NCBI GenBank assembly: GCA_037954665.1
Contig: JBBMOL010000195.1
Location: forward strand, 960,740-1,024,739
Origin: Laguncularia racemosa
Taxonomy: Eukaryota; Streptophyta; Magnoliopsida; Myrtales; Combretaceae
Direction: 5' to 3'
DNA length: 64,000 nucleotides
Position numbers and translations under genes: made by a program. Below the pieces are notes generated by a model. That model was not told the DNA's origin and did not search any database. It saw only the letters and a list, made by a program, of their open reading frames with translations. Position 1 is the first letter of the stretch. Each line of letters begins with the position of its first letter. This document shows, piece by piece, positions 21,225 to 33,650 of this stretch.

Positions 21225-23146
21225 TGGAAATATTAGGAAATTATATAGTTATATAATATTATTAAAATATAATGCCAAGGACAAATGTGTAATTATAAAA
21301 AAGATTTGAAGGTAAGTTAGTCTTTTTATTGACAAAGTATATAAAGCCCATATTGACCTAGTGCTTATCTCTTTACCATTTATACAATAATAGAAAAAGG
21401 GACACACTTTGGAATTTTAAGGTGACCTAGTGATTACCCACAAAAGTCCAATTTATTACATTAGGTATGGGATTGTAATGCTCAAGTCAATGTTTTAATG
21501 ATAGCATTGTAGATTTAAGCAAGTTTTATATCATTATTGATAGAATATGAATCAAGGAAAGAGGTAGAAGGAGCACAAAATCAAATGATTGAGGTTTCGA
21601 AACATTTACTAAATCAAGTAAGTATGCCAATCCACACATTGCATTAGAATTAACCAAATTCAAGATCCAATTAGACTTAAGATTATAGAAATTAGATTGA
21701 GGAACGAATTGGAAAAGAAGAAAAAGTAATTCGTGAAGAACAATGTAGTATACAGTCAAATAAATGCTTGTATAGAAATATACATGGTGTACAAAAAGGT
21801 ACATGGACAAAGGATATACCGGTGTACTTGGGCATATCGAAATATGAAAAACCATAGAAAGGTACATGGCCAACTATATGATCATCTACCTAAGTGTGCC
21901 AAAATACCAAATTACATAAAAAGGTACACAACTAACTATATGATTGTGTACCTAGGCATGCAAAAATGCAAAAATAAATAGAAAGATACATGGCCATAAT
22001 ACTCGGCCGTATATCCAATCGTGCCAAAGTATATAGCTTAATACACAACATATACCGAGGACATTGTTCTATTTGATTTAATTTACACTTATTCAAATTT
22101 CTATGTAGCTTAAACACCTAGTAAAACCCTAGAATTTTTAGTAGAGAAAGAAAAGTACTCCTAAACAATAAAATGATAGAATTTAATAACTTAAACTATA
22201 CCTAGATTAGTACTAAGAGCGAATTATTAGTGCTTTCACAAATTACAGTTTAACTATTAGTCTAGGACAAGTTGTGCTTAAGACTACGTTTCTAGATACG
22301 CATATCCTTTGTTGTTTCTTGTGATTGTTAGAATAGTTGTAAATTGGAATAACATATCATGGATTGGTTTGAGTTGCTTGTTGTTTGTGAATGGTTCAAC
22401 CTAGGGACCTATAATGACAAATCCTTAAGGGGCACTCCAATGATCCTTGTGTAACGCTGTCCTTAGTGGAGTTGTGCTTGAAAATGATCTAGGTAGGTTT
22501 AAGAACTCATGGTTATTAAGACTCATAGTGGCAATTCCCTAAACCGTATTATATATTAAGTAGGTATACATGGTTTGGTGGGGTTATGAGTACTCCATTG
22601 CTACTTTATGACTTAATTGATATAATAGCTTGTTGTACGTTATTTGATGTTTGTATTGATGCATGTGACTTAAGTCATGCTTGTTCATGCATATGTGTTT
22701 GTGGGTTATATATACTAGGCATTAGCTCACCTCTCAGAGATATTTTTTAGCTATAGGCACAAATGAATATGTTACCCAAGACGAGGACGTAAGGTTGAAT
22801 ATACGCAAGAGGGATGATACAAATTTCTTTTATTACTATGGTGATTAGATGAAGAAAGAAATAGAATTCTTTTATGTACTAAGCATATTTTCTTTGGAAG
22901 ATAATAAACTATTTAAATTCTAGAAGTTCAACTGATTTTCATTTCTAATTAAGAATAATTGCTAAGGTTGGGTTAAAGAGTTTGATGGATGTACCGGATT
23001 TTACCAAAGTCATTATGAATGTTGTTAGATGGATTATTCTAAATGTGAGTAACAAGTTTTACATGTTACAAGATTTTTGTAGTGTATAGAACCTCAATGT
23101 GTATCTTCTCAGCAAGCCGTAGCATCTTGAGTTCTGGGATGTTACA
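21225..23146 (+). repeat. Solo LTR of the Tekay-like A family
   Basis: It starts TGGAAATATTAGG and ends GGGATGTTACA. Its right half aligns with the reverse complement of 54530-54720, for example GGATTATTCT and GTGAGTAACAAG. Its left part aligns with the start of the A3 LTRs, including GTATATAAAGCCC at 21339. There is no primer site after 23146 and no purine tract before 21225, so it is a solo LTR left by LTR-LTR recombination. Flanking bases ACGCA and ATAGA do not form a clean target duplication. Confidence 0.8.
21792..22040 (+). repeat. Four-unit, 62-63 bp tandem repeat in A-family LTR
   Basis: Units start at 21792, 21855, 21918 and 21979 with AAAGGTACATGG-like words, followed by CTATATGATYRTCTACCTA and GCCAAAAT. 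The period is near a multiple of three, which keeps a spurious 82-codon frame open (21733-21981). The same block is seen in A3 LTRs around 47030-47240 and 55560-55820. Confidence 0.8.
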
Positions 23147-23949
23147 ATAGATATATATTAAGAAACATGTACTGCATTATTTGACATCATATTTTGGAAG
23201 TTAGACCTTCTATATTGTGCAATGTTTGTTTAACCATATTTTCAATATTTTTCATGAGATTATTTAACACACCATTGCATTAAGCTAAAACACTATCATT
23301 TCTTTATGTTTCTTTATGTGAACTTGCTATTCTGTTTCGTAAAATATTTTAGGTTACACAGATTGCGGATAGAGAAAAAGAAAGCAAGAAGTACTTTATC
23401 TATTAAACATAATAGTGGCAAAAACCCCAGAACTGCTCTAGATATTATCGTGAAATGCATATCATATATTTCGGTTTTCAAGAACTATCCTTTTACTAAA
23501 CAACATCCTCATGGCAGCCGGGCCAATTGACACCCATTCCATTCGCAAGAACATGTGAACACCTCATAGTTTTTCCTTGGCGATACTTTTTTATTCTATA
23601 TTGAATTAACAAAACATATGATAATAAGTTAAAAAGCCCATTAACTAGTAATTAAAATAGGCATCCATAGTTGGCATATTTTAGAAAGCACTCATGATGT
23701 TAGTGAGGATCAAACGACACAAAGCAGAACGAAGATTGGCATCAGAATATCAATCCTCCGTGTGGAATCTATTATTAAATGCACAACCATGAGAAAGAAG
23801 GAAAAGTTTAATAATATTGTCGTAAATACTGGCCACGAATAGTGCATGACTATACTAATAAATTTGAGAATAATAATGAAGAAAATCAACACAAAGATCT
23901 CATGTAGAAAACCCCTATATTACATAGGATAAAAATTTATGGGTAATGA
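23147..23949. other. Unassigned stretch with one exon-like frame
   Basis: This lies between the solo LTR and the copia element. A frame of about 180 bases follows a TATTTTAG acceptor-like site at 23346-23353 and ends at a TGA at 23528. It has a basic start (RLHRLRIEKKKARSTLSIK) and ends PHGSRAN. I do not recognise it, and no partner exon was found. The rest is AT-rich without signals. Confidence 0.35.
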
Positions 23950-24286
23950 TAGAAGAATTTCAAAATGAGTAAGTTAATATTACGGTCCCGCTTTACTATA
24001 TAAGGAGAAAATAGTTAACATTCCCTCTTGTATAAATGGAGAAAGCTAATTACTCTCTTTCTTACTAAAGAAATGATATTATTTTTATTTTTTTTGGATA
24101 TTTTTAAATGCAAGGAGTCAAGTCTATTTATTGATGTTTTTTGTAGTTTAAATCACAAGTATGCATGCACGAAAATATGTTGTGCATGGTAGAGTAGGCT
24201 TTCCAACCTTTTTAGCTTGGTATAAAATTGTTTTCCTTTCCCATTGTTTTTTGTCAAAGAGAATTAATGGTAGTCATATGTTGACA
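23950..24286 (-). repeat. Copia 3' LTR portion (outer end undefined)
   Basis: It directly follows the copia coding end and a short purine-rich tract. On the minus strand it begins TGTCAACATATG at 24286. A TATA-like TTATACAAGAG lies near 24030. The outer boundary is not clear, so this is a minimal extent. Confidence 0.45.
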
Positions 24287-24299
24287 ATCTCACACTTGA

Positions 24300-25175
24300 A
24301 GATTTGACTAAGGATCAATCATATTTGTACACCATTTTTTCTACCTCGTCTTTCCATTTTTCTTATGTTACCATCAGGCCACAAGAGGATCAACACCAAA
24401 CAAACTTGTTATTATTAATTTCTTTTGTCATAAAGTCTATTATGTTGCCCTTGGTTCAGATCTTCTGCATATCCATGGTTCCTTCTTCAACTTTATCATG
24501 AATGAAGTGATATTAAACTCGAATATGTTTGTTTTTGGATGAAAGGTTGGATTCTTCGCAAAATGTAATGTACTTTGACAATCACAAAACAAAGAGATTG
24601 TTTTTTTTTTTTTTTTTTAATTTGTTCTTGAGTTCCTCCATGACCATTTTCAAAATATATTGCTCTTATATTGGCTTGTATAGCTACTACATATTCTAAT
24701 TCTATTGTTGATGTAGCCACAACTTATTGCAAATTTAAGACCTAGCTTACAGTTAGACTAGCAAGTGTAAACACATGACTTGTGATGGTTTTGCTTTTAT
24801 CAAGATCTCTTGTATAGTCAGAATCAAAATAACCTGTAATAATAATGTTTAACTCTTCATAACGTAATGCAACATGTAAGGTCCCTTCTTATATCTTAAG
24901 ATTGTCTTTGCAACATTCTAATGCTCTCTATGAGGACTCACCTTGTGGCCATTAATGCCACTCCCACTACATGAGCAATGTCTAGTCTTGTACACACCAT
25001 AGCTAACATTAAGGTTTCTTGTGCTGATGCATATCGTATTCAAGACATCTCATTCCTCTCTTCTTCATCGCTAGGACTTATACTGGAAGATAACTTAAAT
25101 TTAATAGGAATAGGAGTAGAGATTGGCTTATAATCGTACATATTGAAACATCGCAATATCTTTTTCAAGTAATTC
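24300..25175 (-). pseudogene. Copia RT C-terminal part and RNase H
   Basis: The minus strand shows the copia RT/RNase H connection with KFKLSSSISPSDEEE and YASAQETLMLAMVCTRLDIA near 24960-25110. The RNase H motif ATSTIELEYVVAIQANI lies near 24660-24717 (normally STTEAEY). The C-terminal VEEGTMDMQKI lies near 24450-24480 and CGLMVT near 24370-24390. Frameshifts and stops occur throughout. A T-run at 24601-24618 breaks the RNase H frame. Confidence 0.8.
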
Positions 25176-27056
25176 TATAATGCATAGTCCAAGAATTTAA
25201 TATAAATATGTACATTAAATTATAATTATTAAATAATTACAATATAATACATAACTAAGGGCAATCAAGTAAATGAGATGATTGGATGGAGGCAAATTAG
25301 TTTTTTCCTAGCTAAGGTATAAAAGCTATGCTAACTTAGGGTTCCTCTCTTTTCCCTCATTTATGCACCTATAAACAAAAACCTAAAGAGAGAGAGAGAA
25401 GCCTTATAGAGAACACGAGCAACTTAAGGAAGAGTCACATAGCTAATCTAATAGGTAAGCATTTGAATCATAAATGCACTTAGTTATGATGATGAACATA
25501 TATGTATAAAGTGATTTTGGTATGTTACTAAAGATCAAATCAAAGGACGGGTTAGAACAAGCGAGGGATTAAACAAATTGAAGGATTTTGACCATAATCT
25601 AAATCAAGTAATTGCACTAAACTCCAATTTTTGCATTAGAATTACCAAATACATTAGTACAATAGGATGAGAATCATAGAAATTAAGATTAGGAACATGT
25701 TGGAGAACAGGATTTAGGGTTCATGATAAACAATATTGTACATAATTAGGTACACGCCCGTGTAGAAATATGAGAGGAAACAGTAAGGTATACGACCATA
25801 AGAATAACTGTGTACCTGGGCATGCTGAAGTGGAAATTTTTTCAAAAAGATACAAGGTCTCTAGCATGACCATGAGATAGCCTATGCACCTCTACACAGC
25901 CTCTTCCACGATTATGTTGACCAAGAACACCTCCCATTTGATTCTATTTCATTTTATTTCAATCTTAAATTATGAGTTAATCATAATCAAAGATCAGGGA
26001 GGGGAATTATACAATTAGGATATACTTAATCAATTAGTAAACCCAAATTAGTTGTAGGATAGAACTAAATGTAGTTCATTGTAATTGAACAGGTTTACTT
26101 CCTTTCATTAGAGACACATAAGACTATAGTAGGAACATCTTTTTAGGCATGTGTTTACTATGTTTTGTTAGTTGTGCTTGCTAGGTAGTTATTTACTAGA
26201 TTGTACGTGGTTTAATGATTCTAAAAGTTATATAAACTTAATTATATTGTTGCTTATACTTGGCATGGCTTAGGAGCTCGCAATGGCAGATCCTTAAAAG
26301 GCATCTCGATGATCAAATGCTACATTATCCCTAGTGGAGCCATATATTGAAATGATCTAAGGTAGATTAGGGTTAGACGAGGTCTGCTTTGGTAGTTCCC
26401 ATTAGGACTATATATCTATGTAAATATTATATGTGTATCGAGGTCATGAGTACTCTCATGTTGTGTGTTGATTAAATGATGATAAATAACCTGATGAATT
26501 GATGTGTTGAAGTTTATTGTTGCATAGATGCATGTGCTATTGTTATTGTGTGGCATGTGTATATTGGTGTAGTATTCATGTACTGAGCTTAGATTTATCC
26601 CCCTTCATTTCTTTTTAGTTGCAAGTGAAAATGATGAACACATAGATTATAATAGAAAGGGGAACTTAGTGGGACATTATGTGGATGAGAATGGGAGAGA
26701 GCATTATTGCTATATTGATGAAGAGTGACAAGAAATTAATAAAGAACTCTTGATAGAACTTTAAGTGTTGAACTGAGAATATGGAGATAGTTACTAAACT
26801 TCTATTTATGTTAATTATTGTATGAGGGTAGGATTTTTCTTAGATTTTAATTTTAGATTATTTGTGTTGGTTTAAGTGATGAGGATTGGAATGACTCACT
26901 TGAGAGTCATTCATTTCTTTTACTGAATTTTTAATGGTATGAATGTAAGTAGTGGTGAACAAGTTTAAATTTGCATAGAGTTGTAGAGCCTTAGCGTGTC
27001 ACTATGTAATAGTGACATGTGGCAGGTTATGATGTTCTAAGTTTTGTGGTGCTACA
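25176..27056 (+). repeat. A2 5' LTR
   Basis: It begins TATAATGCATAGTCCAAG, which aligns base for base with the 3' LTR start TGTAATACACAATCTAAG except for transitions. A promoter region near 25315, AAGGTATAAAAGC, is followed by a GA repeat at 25388-25399. It ends GTGCTACA at 27056. Confidence 0.93.
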
Positions 27057-27063
27057 GCATAAG

Positions 27064-27075
27064 TGGTATGAAGGC
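27064..27075 (+). other. A2 primer-binding site, decayed
   Basis: TGGTATGAAGGC lies eight bases after the 5' LTR end. It matches 9 of 12 positions of the initiator-Met site. The spacing equals that in A1 and A3. Confidence 0.7.
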
Positions 27076-27465
27076 ATAAGTTTAGATGTTCCTTAGAGCT
27101 TAGGTTATGATCAATAGAAATAGGTTTGTAATTCATAGACCTATGGTTGATGATCCTTAGAAAGTAGGTGATGATTAACAAGTATAGGGTTCAATTAGTA
27201 GAAAGTAAGTTGAGATCATTAGAAGGATTAAGTACTTAATCTATAGAACAATAAGAAATGACAAGAGTAGGTATATTATGGGACGATTGTTATGTTACTT
27301 TATTCAATTATTTTATATAGTTGTATTTTCTTATATATTCCTATTTATTTATCTATATGTATGTATAAATGTGTAAGCTTAAGTCTTCATAGATGTAAAC
27401 TATCACTGACTCTGCATATTAACTCTAACTTGTGGAATTATTCTATTGTATCATCTCTAGTAGAA

Positions 27466-28530
27466 TGCCTCCTAAAGGGAACACTGGTTAAGGCTCATCT
27501 AGTGCAAGATAGGCTAGGGATGCTCTAGAGGAAAGGTGTCTTCAAGGACCACCTCAATGAAGAGCTTCAAGCAAGCTAATGTCACAACTACCCAACTATA
27601 GGAGACTGTTAATGCTCTAGTGGGAATGTTGGCATAGTAGCAACAATAGGCCATGAGACCTGTTCAGCTTGTAGAAGAACCATGTAGATTAGACAAGTTT
27701 ATTCAGTTGGCTATGGAATTTCATCCATGGGTTGATGATCTAATAGAGGCTGAGCACTAGATTAATGAAACAGAAAAGACATTTGAAGCCTTCATGATGT
27801 CTGAAGATAGAAAAGTGAAGTTTATTGCTTGTATGCTAAAGGGATTTGCTATTGATTGGTGGACTAGTATGTCTACGTTGGTAAGAGCTTTTATTTAATG
27901 GAAGAGGTCCAAGGAGCTTTTCTATAAGAAATACTTTCCCAGTAGCATTAGGGACAAGATGGACGCTGAGTACTATAATTGCCAGCAAGGCAATCAAATT
28001 GTGGAAGCGTATGAAGTGGAGCTTAACTGCTCAATCAATTTCCTACCAGAATTAGTGAGAATTGATGATGCCTCAAAAGTAAGAAGGTTTCTAAGAAGCT
28101 TGGAGCTTATTCTCCAATATGAAGTGGGAGCCTTCCAATTAACTACTTGTATAGAGGTGGTTGATAAGGCAGAGTATCTAGAGTAGAGTAGGAGGAGAAC
28201 GGAGGAACAACTATCTCATAGATTAGGAGCTACCTTACAGAAAAGGCCTACCTCAAGCATACCATATGTAGACAAAGGAAGGAGGTTAGCTATGTATCAA
28301 GCCAAATCTATGGCTTATGTGCTTAGACCCCTTCAAACTAGGCTAATGCCTCTAGCATTACCTCTACCACCACAAGTAAGAGTAGGGAGGAGATGTCCTA
28401 AGTGTTTGGGACCACATGAGATTTAGCAATGTAGTTGGCACAAAGGGGTATGTTTCCCTTATGGCAAGGCATGATACTTAGTAGGAACTACATAGAAAGA
28501 ACCATCCCTTAGACTTTCTACTATACTTAT
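27466..28530 (+). pseudogene. A2 gag
   Basis: It starts MPPKGNTG at 27466. The gag core has FIQLAMEFHPWVDDLIEAE, MLKGFAIDWWTSM and LFYKKYFPSSIRDKM (27690-27960), followed by the helical segment open at 27959-28186. The zinc-knuckle region near 28395-28470 reads CPKCLGPHEI, a TAG, then QC, and a second box with Cys changed to Tyr. Several TAG stops fall at expected Gln codons. There is a short leader before it (27076-27465). Confidence 0.82.
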
Positions 28531-28719
28531 AAGTAAAGAGGGCATAGGTCATTTGAATGTGGTGCCTTCTAAAACCAAATGCCTACACCTCAATAATTTC
28601 AAGCACAATAGCCAGTAAGACTTGCACCTGGGGAACCAATGGGTAAACCTTAACATGTTGGACTAAGATGGAGGGCACTTGGCCGACTGTTTGCATTATA
28701 GCAATAGCAATAGTAGGAT

Positions 28720-29150
28720 GCTCTAAATCAGGACACTATTATAGGCACATTGCTTATTAACTTAAACACCCCCTGTGTATTATTTGATATAGATGCAACA
28801 TATTCCTGCATATCACCTATTTTAATGCATGTGTGTAGGTTGAAACTAGTGTCTTTGAGTGATGCTATGGTTATGAATACTCCTTTTTTAGTAGGAGGAA
28901 AACTATATTAGATGTGTAAGGATTTAGAGATTGTAATATAAGAGAAGAAAATGCTAGTAGAGTTGATTGTATTAGAAATAATTAAATTTGAAATGATCAT
29001 AGGGGTTAATTGGCTGTCTAAATATTATGCCATTATAGATTGCAGCAATCTAGTGGTTTATTTTAATTTCCCCAATGAAGATCAAATTGTATTCAAGTTA
29101 GATGCATAGAGACTTGCTACTTTTCCTACATATGAGTTGTGGAATACAGT
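28720..29150 (+). pseudogene. A2 protease
   Basis: The active-site strand reads VLFDIDATYSC near 28777-28810, where D-S/T-G-A is expected. Both residues after the catalytic Asp are changed, so the enzyme is inactive. The downstream stretch EMIIGVNWLSKYYAIIDC (28990-29045) matches the closing strand and spacer seen in A1 and A3. Confidence 0.75.
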
Positions 29151-29199
29151 GAGATTGCCAACATTGCTAGTAGAGATAAGATAAGCCATGAAATTAGAA

Positions 29200-30180
29200 G
29201 AGGTACATGTATTTAGAGATTATGTAGATGTCTTTCCAATGAAATTGCCAAGCTTACTGCCAATCAGAAAGACAAGGTTCTAAATTGATTTTGTACTAAG
29301 AATGGCACCAATATCTAAAGCGCTTTATAGAATGGCACCTACTAAATTTTATGAATTGAAGACTCAACTTCAAGAATTGCAAGAAAGTGGGTTTATCAGA
29401 CCAAGTGTCTCACCATGGGGTGCTCTAATATTATTTGTTAAGAAGAAATATGGGAGCATGAGGCTACATATAGATTACAGGGAGCTAAATTGAGTCACGT
29501 AAAAAAACTACCCCTTCCTTAGGATTGATGACCTATTTAACCAATTATAAGGAGCTTAAGTTTTCTCTAAAATCGACTTGAGATCGAGGTAACATTAGTT
29601 AAGGATCAGGGAAGTGGATATATAGAAGACTGCCTTTAGGACTTGGTATGGGCATTACGAATTTCTAGTGATGCCTCTTACATCGACAAATGCTCCAGCA
29701 GCCTTCATGGATTTAATGAACAGAGTGCTTAGAGATTGGTTAGATCAGTTTGTGGTAGTATTTATAGATGATATTCTCATCTATTCCAAAAGTCAGGAAG
29801 AACATCAAGCACATCTAAGAATGATACCAGAAAGACTAAGCGGAAGAGAAGTTATATGCTAAATTTAGTAAATGTGAGTTTGGCTAGAACAAGTATCCTT
29901 CTTAGGACAAATAGTAAATAAGGATGGCATATTAGTAGATCCTGAGAAGGTAAAGGCAATAAGTGATTGGCCAAGACTGAAAACTGTGATAAAGGTGAGA
30001 AGTTTCCTAAGATTAGTTGGTTATTACAAATACTTTGTGGAAGGATTTTCTCATTTGGCAACTCCCCTGACACAATTGACAAAGAAGAAGACAAATTTTT
30101 TGTAGAGTGATGAATGTGAAAACAACTTCACAATACTAAAAGAGAAATTGGTGACGACTCCTATGTTTGTCTTATTGAAG
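29200..30180 (+). pseudogene. A2 reverse transcriptase, catalytic box kept
   Basis: The motifs in order are QLQELQESGFIRPSVSPWGA (29365-29425), MRLHIDYRELN (29458-29490), a decayed palm motif KIDLRSR, VMPLTSTNAPAAFMDLMNRV (29668-29725) and FIDDILIYSKS (29761-29793). The latter keeps both catalytic aspartates, unlike A1 and A3. The thumb follows at 29880-30080. The normal VMPFGLTNAP is altered to VMPLTSTNAP, and stops and a frameshift occur near 29500-29640 and 29862. Confidence 0.88.
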
Positions 30181-30660
30181 ATAGGAGAAGAATTTGAAGT
30201 CAATATTGATGCTTCAACTTAAGGCTTAGGGTGTGTACTTATACAAAATGGGAGTCATTGCATATGCCTCTCGCTAGCTAAAACCATATGAGAGGAATTA
30301 CCCCACACATAATCTAGAGCTAGCGGCTGTGATCTTAGCACTGAAATTATGGAGAAATTACCTTTATGGTGAGAAGTGTAAAATTTTTACAAAATCATAA
30401 AAGCTTAAAGTACCTATTTACACAGGACTTTAATATGAGGCAAAGGAGGTGGTTAGAGTTAATAAATGAGTATGATGTAGAAATCCATTATCACCCTAAA
30501 AAAGCAAATGTGGTTGTAGATGCTCTAAGTTGGAAGAAGTAGATGAACATTGTAGTACTAGTCACATCTCAAAGACAAATATTAGAAGACATGCGTAAGC
30601 TTGAATTGGAGATGGTGACATATGAAGTGGGAAATAAGTTGGCTATACTTAGTATTTAAT
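30181..30660 (+). pseudogene. A2 RNase H
   Basis: NIDAST, a stop, then GLGCVLIQ (30202-30245) is the RNase H start. The C-terminal hallmark RQRRWLELINEYDVEIHY (30438-30492) and ANVVVDALS (30504-30530) follow. A frameshift lies near 30250. The stop replaces the Gln seen in A1 at the same place. Confidence 0.8.
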
Positions 30661-30769
30661 CTAATATCATTGACCAAGTTAAAACTGTGTAAATGGGAGA
30701 TCCTGGAATTCATGGGATCAAAAGCAAAATAGAATAGGGTGAAGCCACTGAATTCAATATAGATGCTAA

Positions 30770-31730
30770 AGGGGCAATTAAGTATGGTATAAAATGGTGT
30801 ATTCTAGATAACTTGGAATTTAAGAAGGAAATCATGAAAGAAGCCCACTACTCAGGATATATAGTACATCCCAAAAGCACTAAGATGTATAAGGACCTAA
30901 ATAGTCATTATTGGTGGAGAAATATGAAGCGGGAGATAGTTGAATTTATATTGAGATGTCTAACTTGTCAACAAATCAGAATTGAGTATTAATGACTAGC
31001 TGGTGAGTTACAACCACTTCCTACACCTAAATGGAAGTGGGAACATGTAACTATGGATTTTGTGATAGCCCTCCAAAGAATCAAGGAGAAATATGACTCA
31101 ATCTAGGTAATAGTAGATAAATTGACCAAGTCTACCCATTTCCTACCAATTGAGGTGGACTATAGATTAGAGAAGCTCACTTAACTATACATCAAGGAGA
31201 TTATTGGATTACTTGGCGTACTAGCTACTATCATATCTAATAGAGATACTTAATTTGTGAGCAGATTTTAGAAAAGTCTACATCGGGCTTTAGGAACCAA
31301 ACTCTAGTTTAGTACTGCATTTTACCCTCAAACAGATGAATAGTTTAAGAAAACCATCCAAATTCTAGAAGACTTGCTACGAGCTTATGCATTGGATCAA
31401 ACAGATGTAATTGTGGTGATCACTTGCCCTTAGTGGAATTTGCATATAACAACAGCTTTCAGGCTATTATTCACATGGCTCCATATGAGGCATTGTATGG
31501 TAGGAAGTGTAGATCTCCCTTACATTAGGATAAAGTGGGAGAAAGATGAATAATGGGATTGAAGATGGTACAAGAAGTAGTAGACAAAGTTAGAGCGATA
31601 AGGTAGCAAATTCTATCAGCCTAGAATCGCTAGAAAAGTTATGTAGATAAAAGGCGGATGCCCTTTGGAATTCCAAGTTGGGGATAAGGTTTTATTGAAA
31701 ATATCACCAACTAAAGGGGTAATTAGATTA
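30770..31730 (+). pseudogene. A2 integrase, C-terminus deleted
   Basis: The HHCC zinc domain has HYSGYIVHPKSTKMYKDL and CLTCQQ (30846-30975). The catalytic core starts at WEHVTMDFVIAL (31040-31075), with a decayed DDE region. FQVGDKVLLKISPTKGVIRLG (31672-31734) starts the C-terminal domain. The sequence then jumps into the purine tract, so about 330 bp of the C-terminal, chromodomain-like part present in A3 (47878-48252) are missing. Confidence 0.82.
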
Positions 31731-31759
31731 GGTAGCTTTTGAGGAAAAAATATTTTTAT

Positions 31760-31772
31760 AAGGGGGGTAGAA
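31760..31772 (+). other. A2 polypurine tract
   Basis: AAGGGGGGTAGAA directly precedes the 3' LTR start TG at 31773, as needed for plus-strand DNA priming. A3 has the equivalent AAGGAGGGGAGAA on the minus strand at 47808-47820. Confidence 0.85.
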
Positions 31773-33645
31773 TGTAATACACAATCTAAGAATTTAATAT
31801 AAATATGTAAATAAAAATATACTTATTAAATAATTATAATATAATATATATTTAAGGGCAATCTAGTAAATAAGATGATTGGATAAGGGTAAATTAGTCT
31901 TTTCCTAGCTAAGATGTAAAAGCCACTCTAATATAGGGTTCCTCTCTTTTCCCTCATTTGCGCACTTGTAAAGAGAAACCTAAGAGAGAGAGAGACCTTA
32001 TAGAGAACACAAGCAACCTAAGGGAGAATGCTGATCTTATAAGTAAGCATTTGAATTGTAAATGCACTTAGTTATGATGGTGAACATATACATATAAAGT
32101 GATTTTGGTATGTTACTAGAGATTAGATCAAAGGACGAGTTGAAATAAGCGAGAGATCAAACGAAATGAAGGATTCCAACCATAATTCGAGTCAAGTAAG
32201 TGCACTAGACTCCAATTTTTGCATTAGAATTACTAAATACATTAGTAAATTAGGATGTGAATCATAAAAATTAGGATTAGGAACAAATCAGAGAAGGAAA
32301 TTTAGGGTTCGTGACAAATAGTATTGTATATGTCAAGTATATGCCCATGTACTTGCCCGCGTAGAAATATCAGAGGGAATAGTAAGGTATACGACCACAA
32401 GCACAACTATGTACCTAAGTGTGTTGAAGTGGAAATTTTTTACAAAATGATATGTAACCTCTAGCACAACCGTATTCTAGCTTATGCACCTCTACATATC
32501 CTCTTCCATGACCGTTTTGACTAGGAGCACCTCCCATTTGATTTTATTTCAATCCTAAATTATGAGATAATCATAATCAAACATTGGGGAAGGGAATTAT
32601 ACAATTAGGATATACTTAATGAATTAATAAACCTAAATTACTTGTAGAATAGAACTAAGTGTAGTTCTTTTGTAATTGAACAAGTTTACTTCCTTTTGTT
32701 AAAGATGTATAAGACTCTAGTAGGAACATCTTTCTAGGTACGTGTTTACCTTATTTTGTTGGTTATGCTTGTTAGGTAGTTGTTTACTAGATTGTATGTG
32801 GTTTAATGATTCTGAAGGTTATATGAACTTAATTGTGTTGTTGCTTGTGCATAGCTTAACCAAGGGGCCTATAGTGGCAAATCCCTAGGGGGCACCTCGA
32901 TGACCGATATGTCGCATTGTGCTTAGTGAAGCCGTATATCGAAATGATCTAACGTAGATTAGAGTTAAACGAGACTCGTAGTGGTAGTTCTCATTAAGCT
33001 TATATATCTATGTAAATATTGTATGTGCATCAGGGTCATGAGTACTCTTATGTCTTATGCTAATTAAATGATGATAAATAACCTGATGAATTGATGTGCT
33101 GAAGATTACTTGTTGCATAGATGCATGTGATATTGTTATTATGTAATATGCATATGTTGGTGTAGTATTTATGTACTAAGCTTAGTCTCATCCCCCTTTA
33201 TTTTTTGTTGCAGGTGAAAATGATGAACACATAGATTATGATGAATAGGGGAACTTAGTGGGGCATTATGTGGATGAGAATGGGAGAGAACATCATTACC
33301 ACATTGATGAAGAGTGATAATAAATCAATGAAGAACTCTTGATAGAACTTTAAGTGTCGAATCGAGAATATGGAGATTTTTACTAGACTACTGTTTATGT
33401 TAATTATTGTATGAGGATAGGGTTTATCTTAGATTTTAATTTGGGATTATTTGTGTTGGTTTAAGCGATGAAGATTAGAATGACTCACCTGAGAGTTGTT
33501 TGTTTCTTTTATTTAGATTTTAATGGTATGAATGTAAGTAGTGATGAATAGGTTTAAATTTGTATAGAGTTTTAGAGCCTTAGCATGCCACTATGTAATA
33601 GTGACACGTGGTGGGTTGTGATGTTTCTAGTTTTAGGGCATTACA
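31773..33645 (+). repeat. A2 3' LTR
   Basis: TGTAATACACAATC through GGGCATTACA, aligned with 25176-27056. It is followed directly by the AATTC target duplication and then by copia RT sequence. Confidence 0.94.
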
Positions 33646-33650
33646 AATTC

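Larger units (their letters stand above)
25176..33645 (+). mobile_element. Complete Tekay-like element A2 with target duplication
   Basis: LTRs at 25176-27056 and 31773-33645 align end to end and enclose gag, protease, RT, RNase H and integrase in canonical order. AATTC flanks both sides (25171-25175 and 33646-33650). The 3' LTR starts TG and the 5' LTR starts TA, a G-to-A change. Both end TACA. Differences are frequent between the LTRs, roughly one base in eight to ten by eye, so the insertion is old. Every coding domain is broken. Confidence 0.95.

Noticed and set aside
21733..21981. 82-codon frame with repeated KVHGQ-like peptide as a gene
   Set aside because: It is produced by the 62-63 bp tandem repeats of an LTR, and matching frames appear on the minus strand in the A3 LTR for the same reason.
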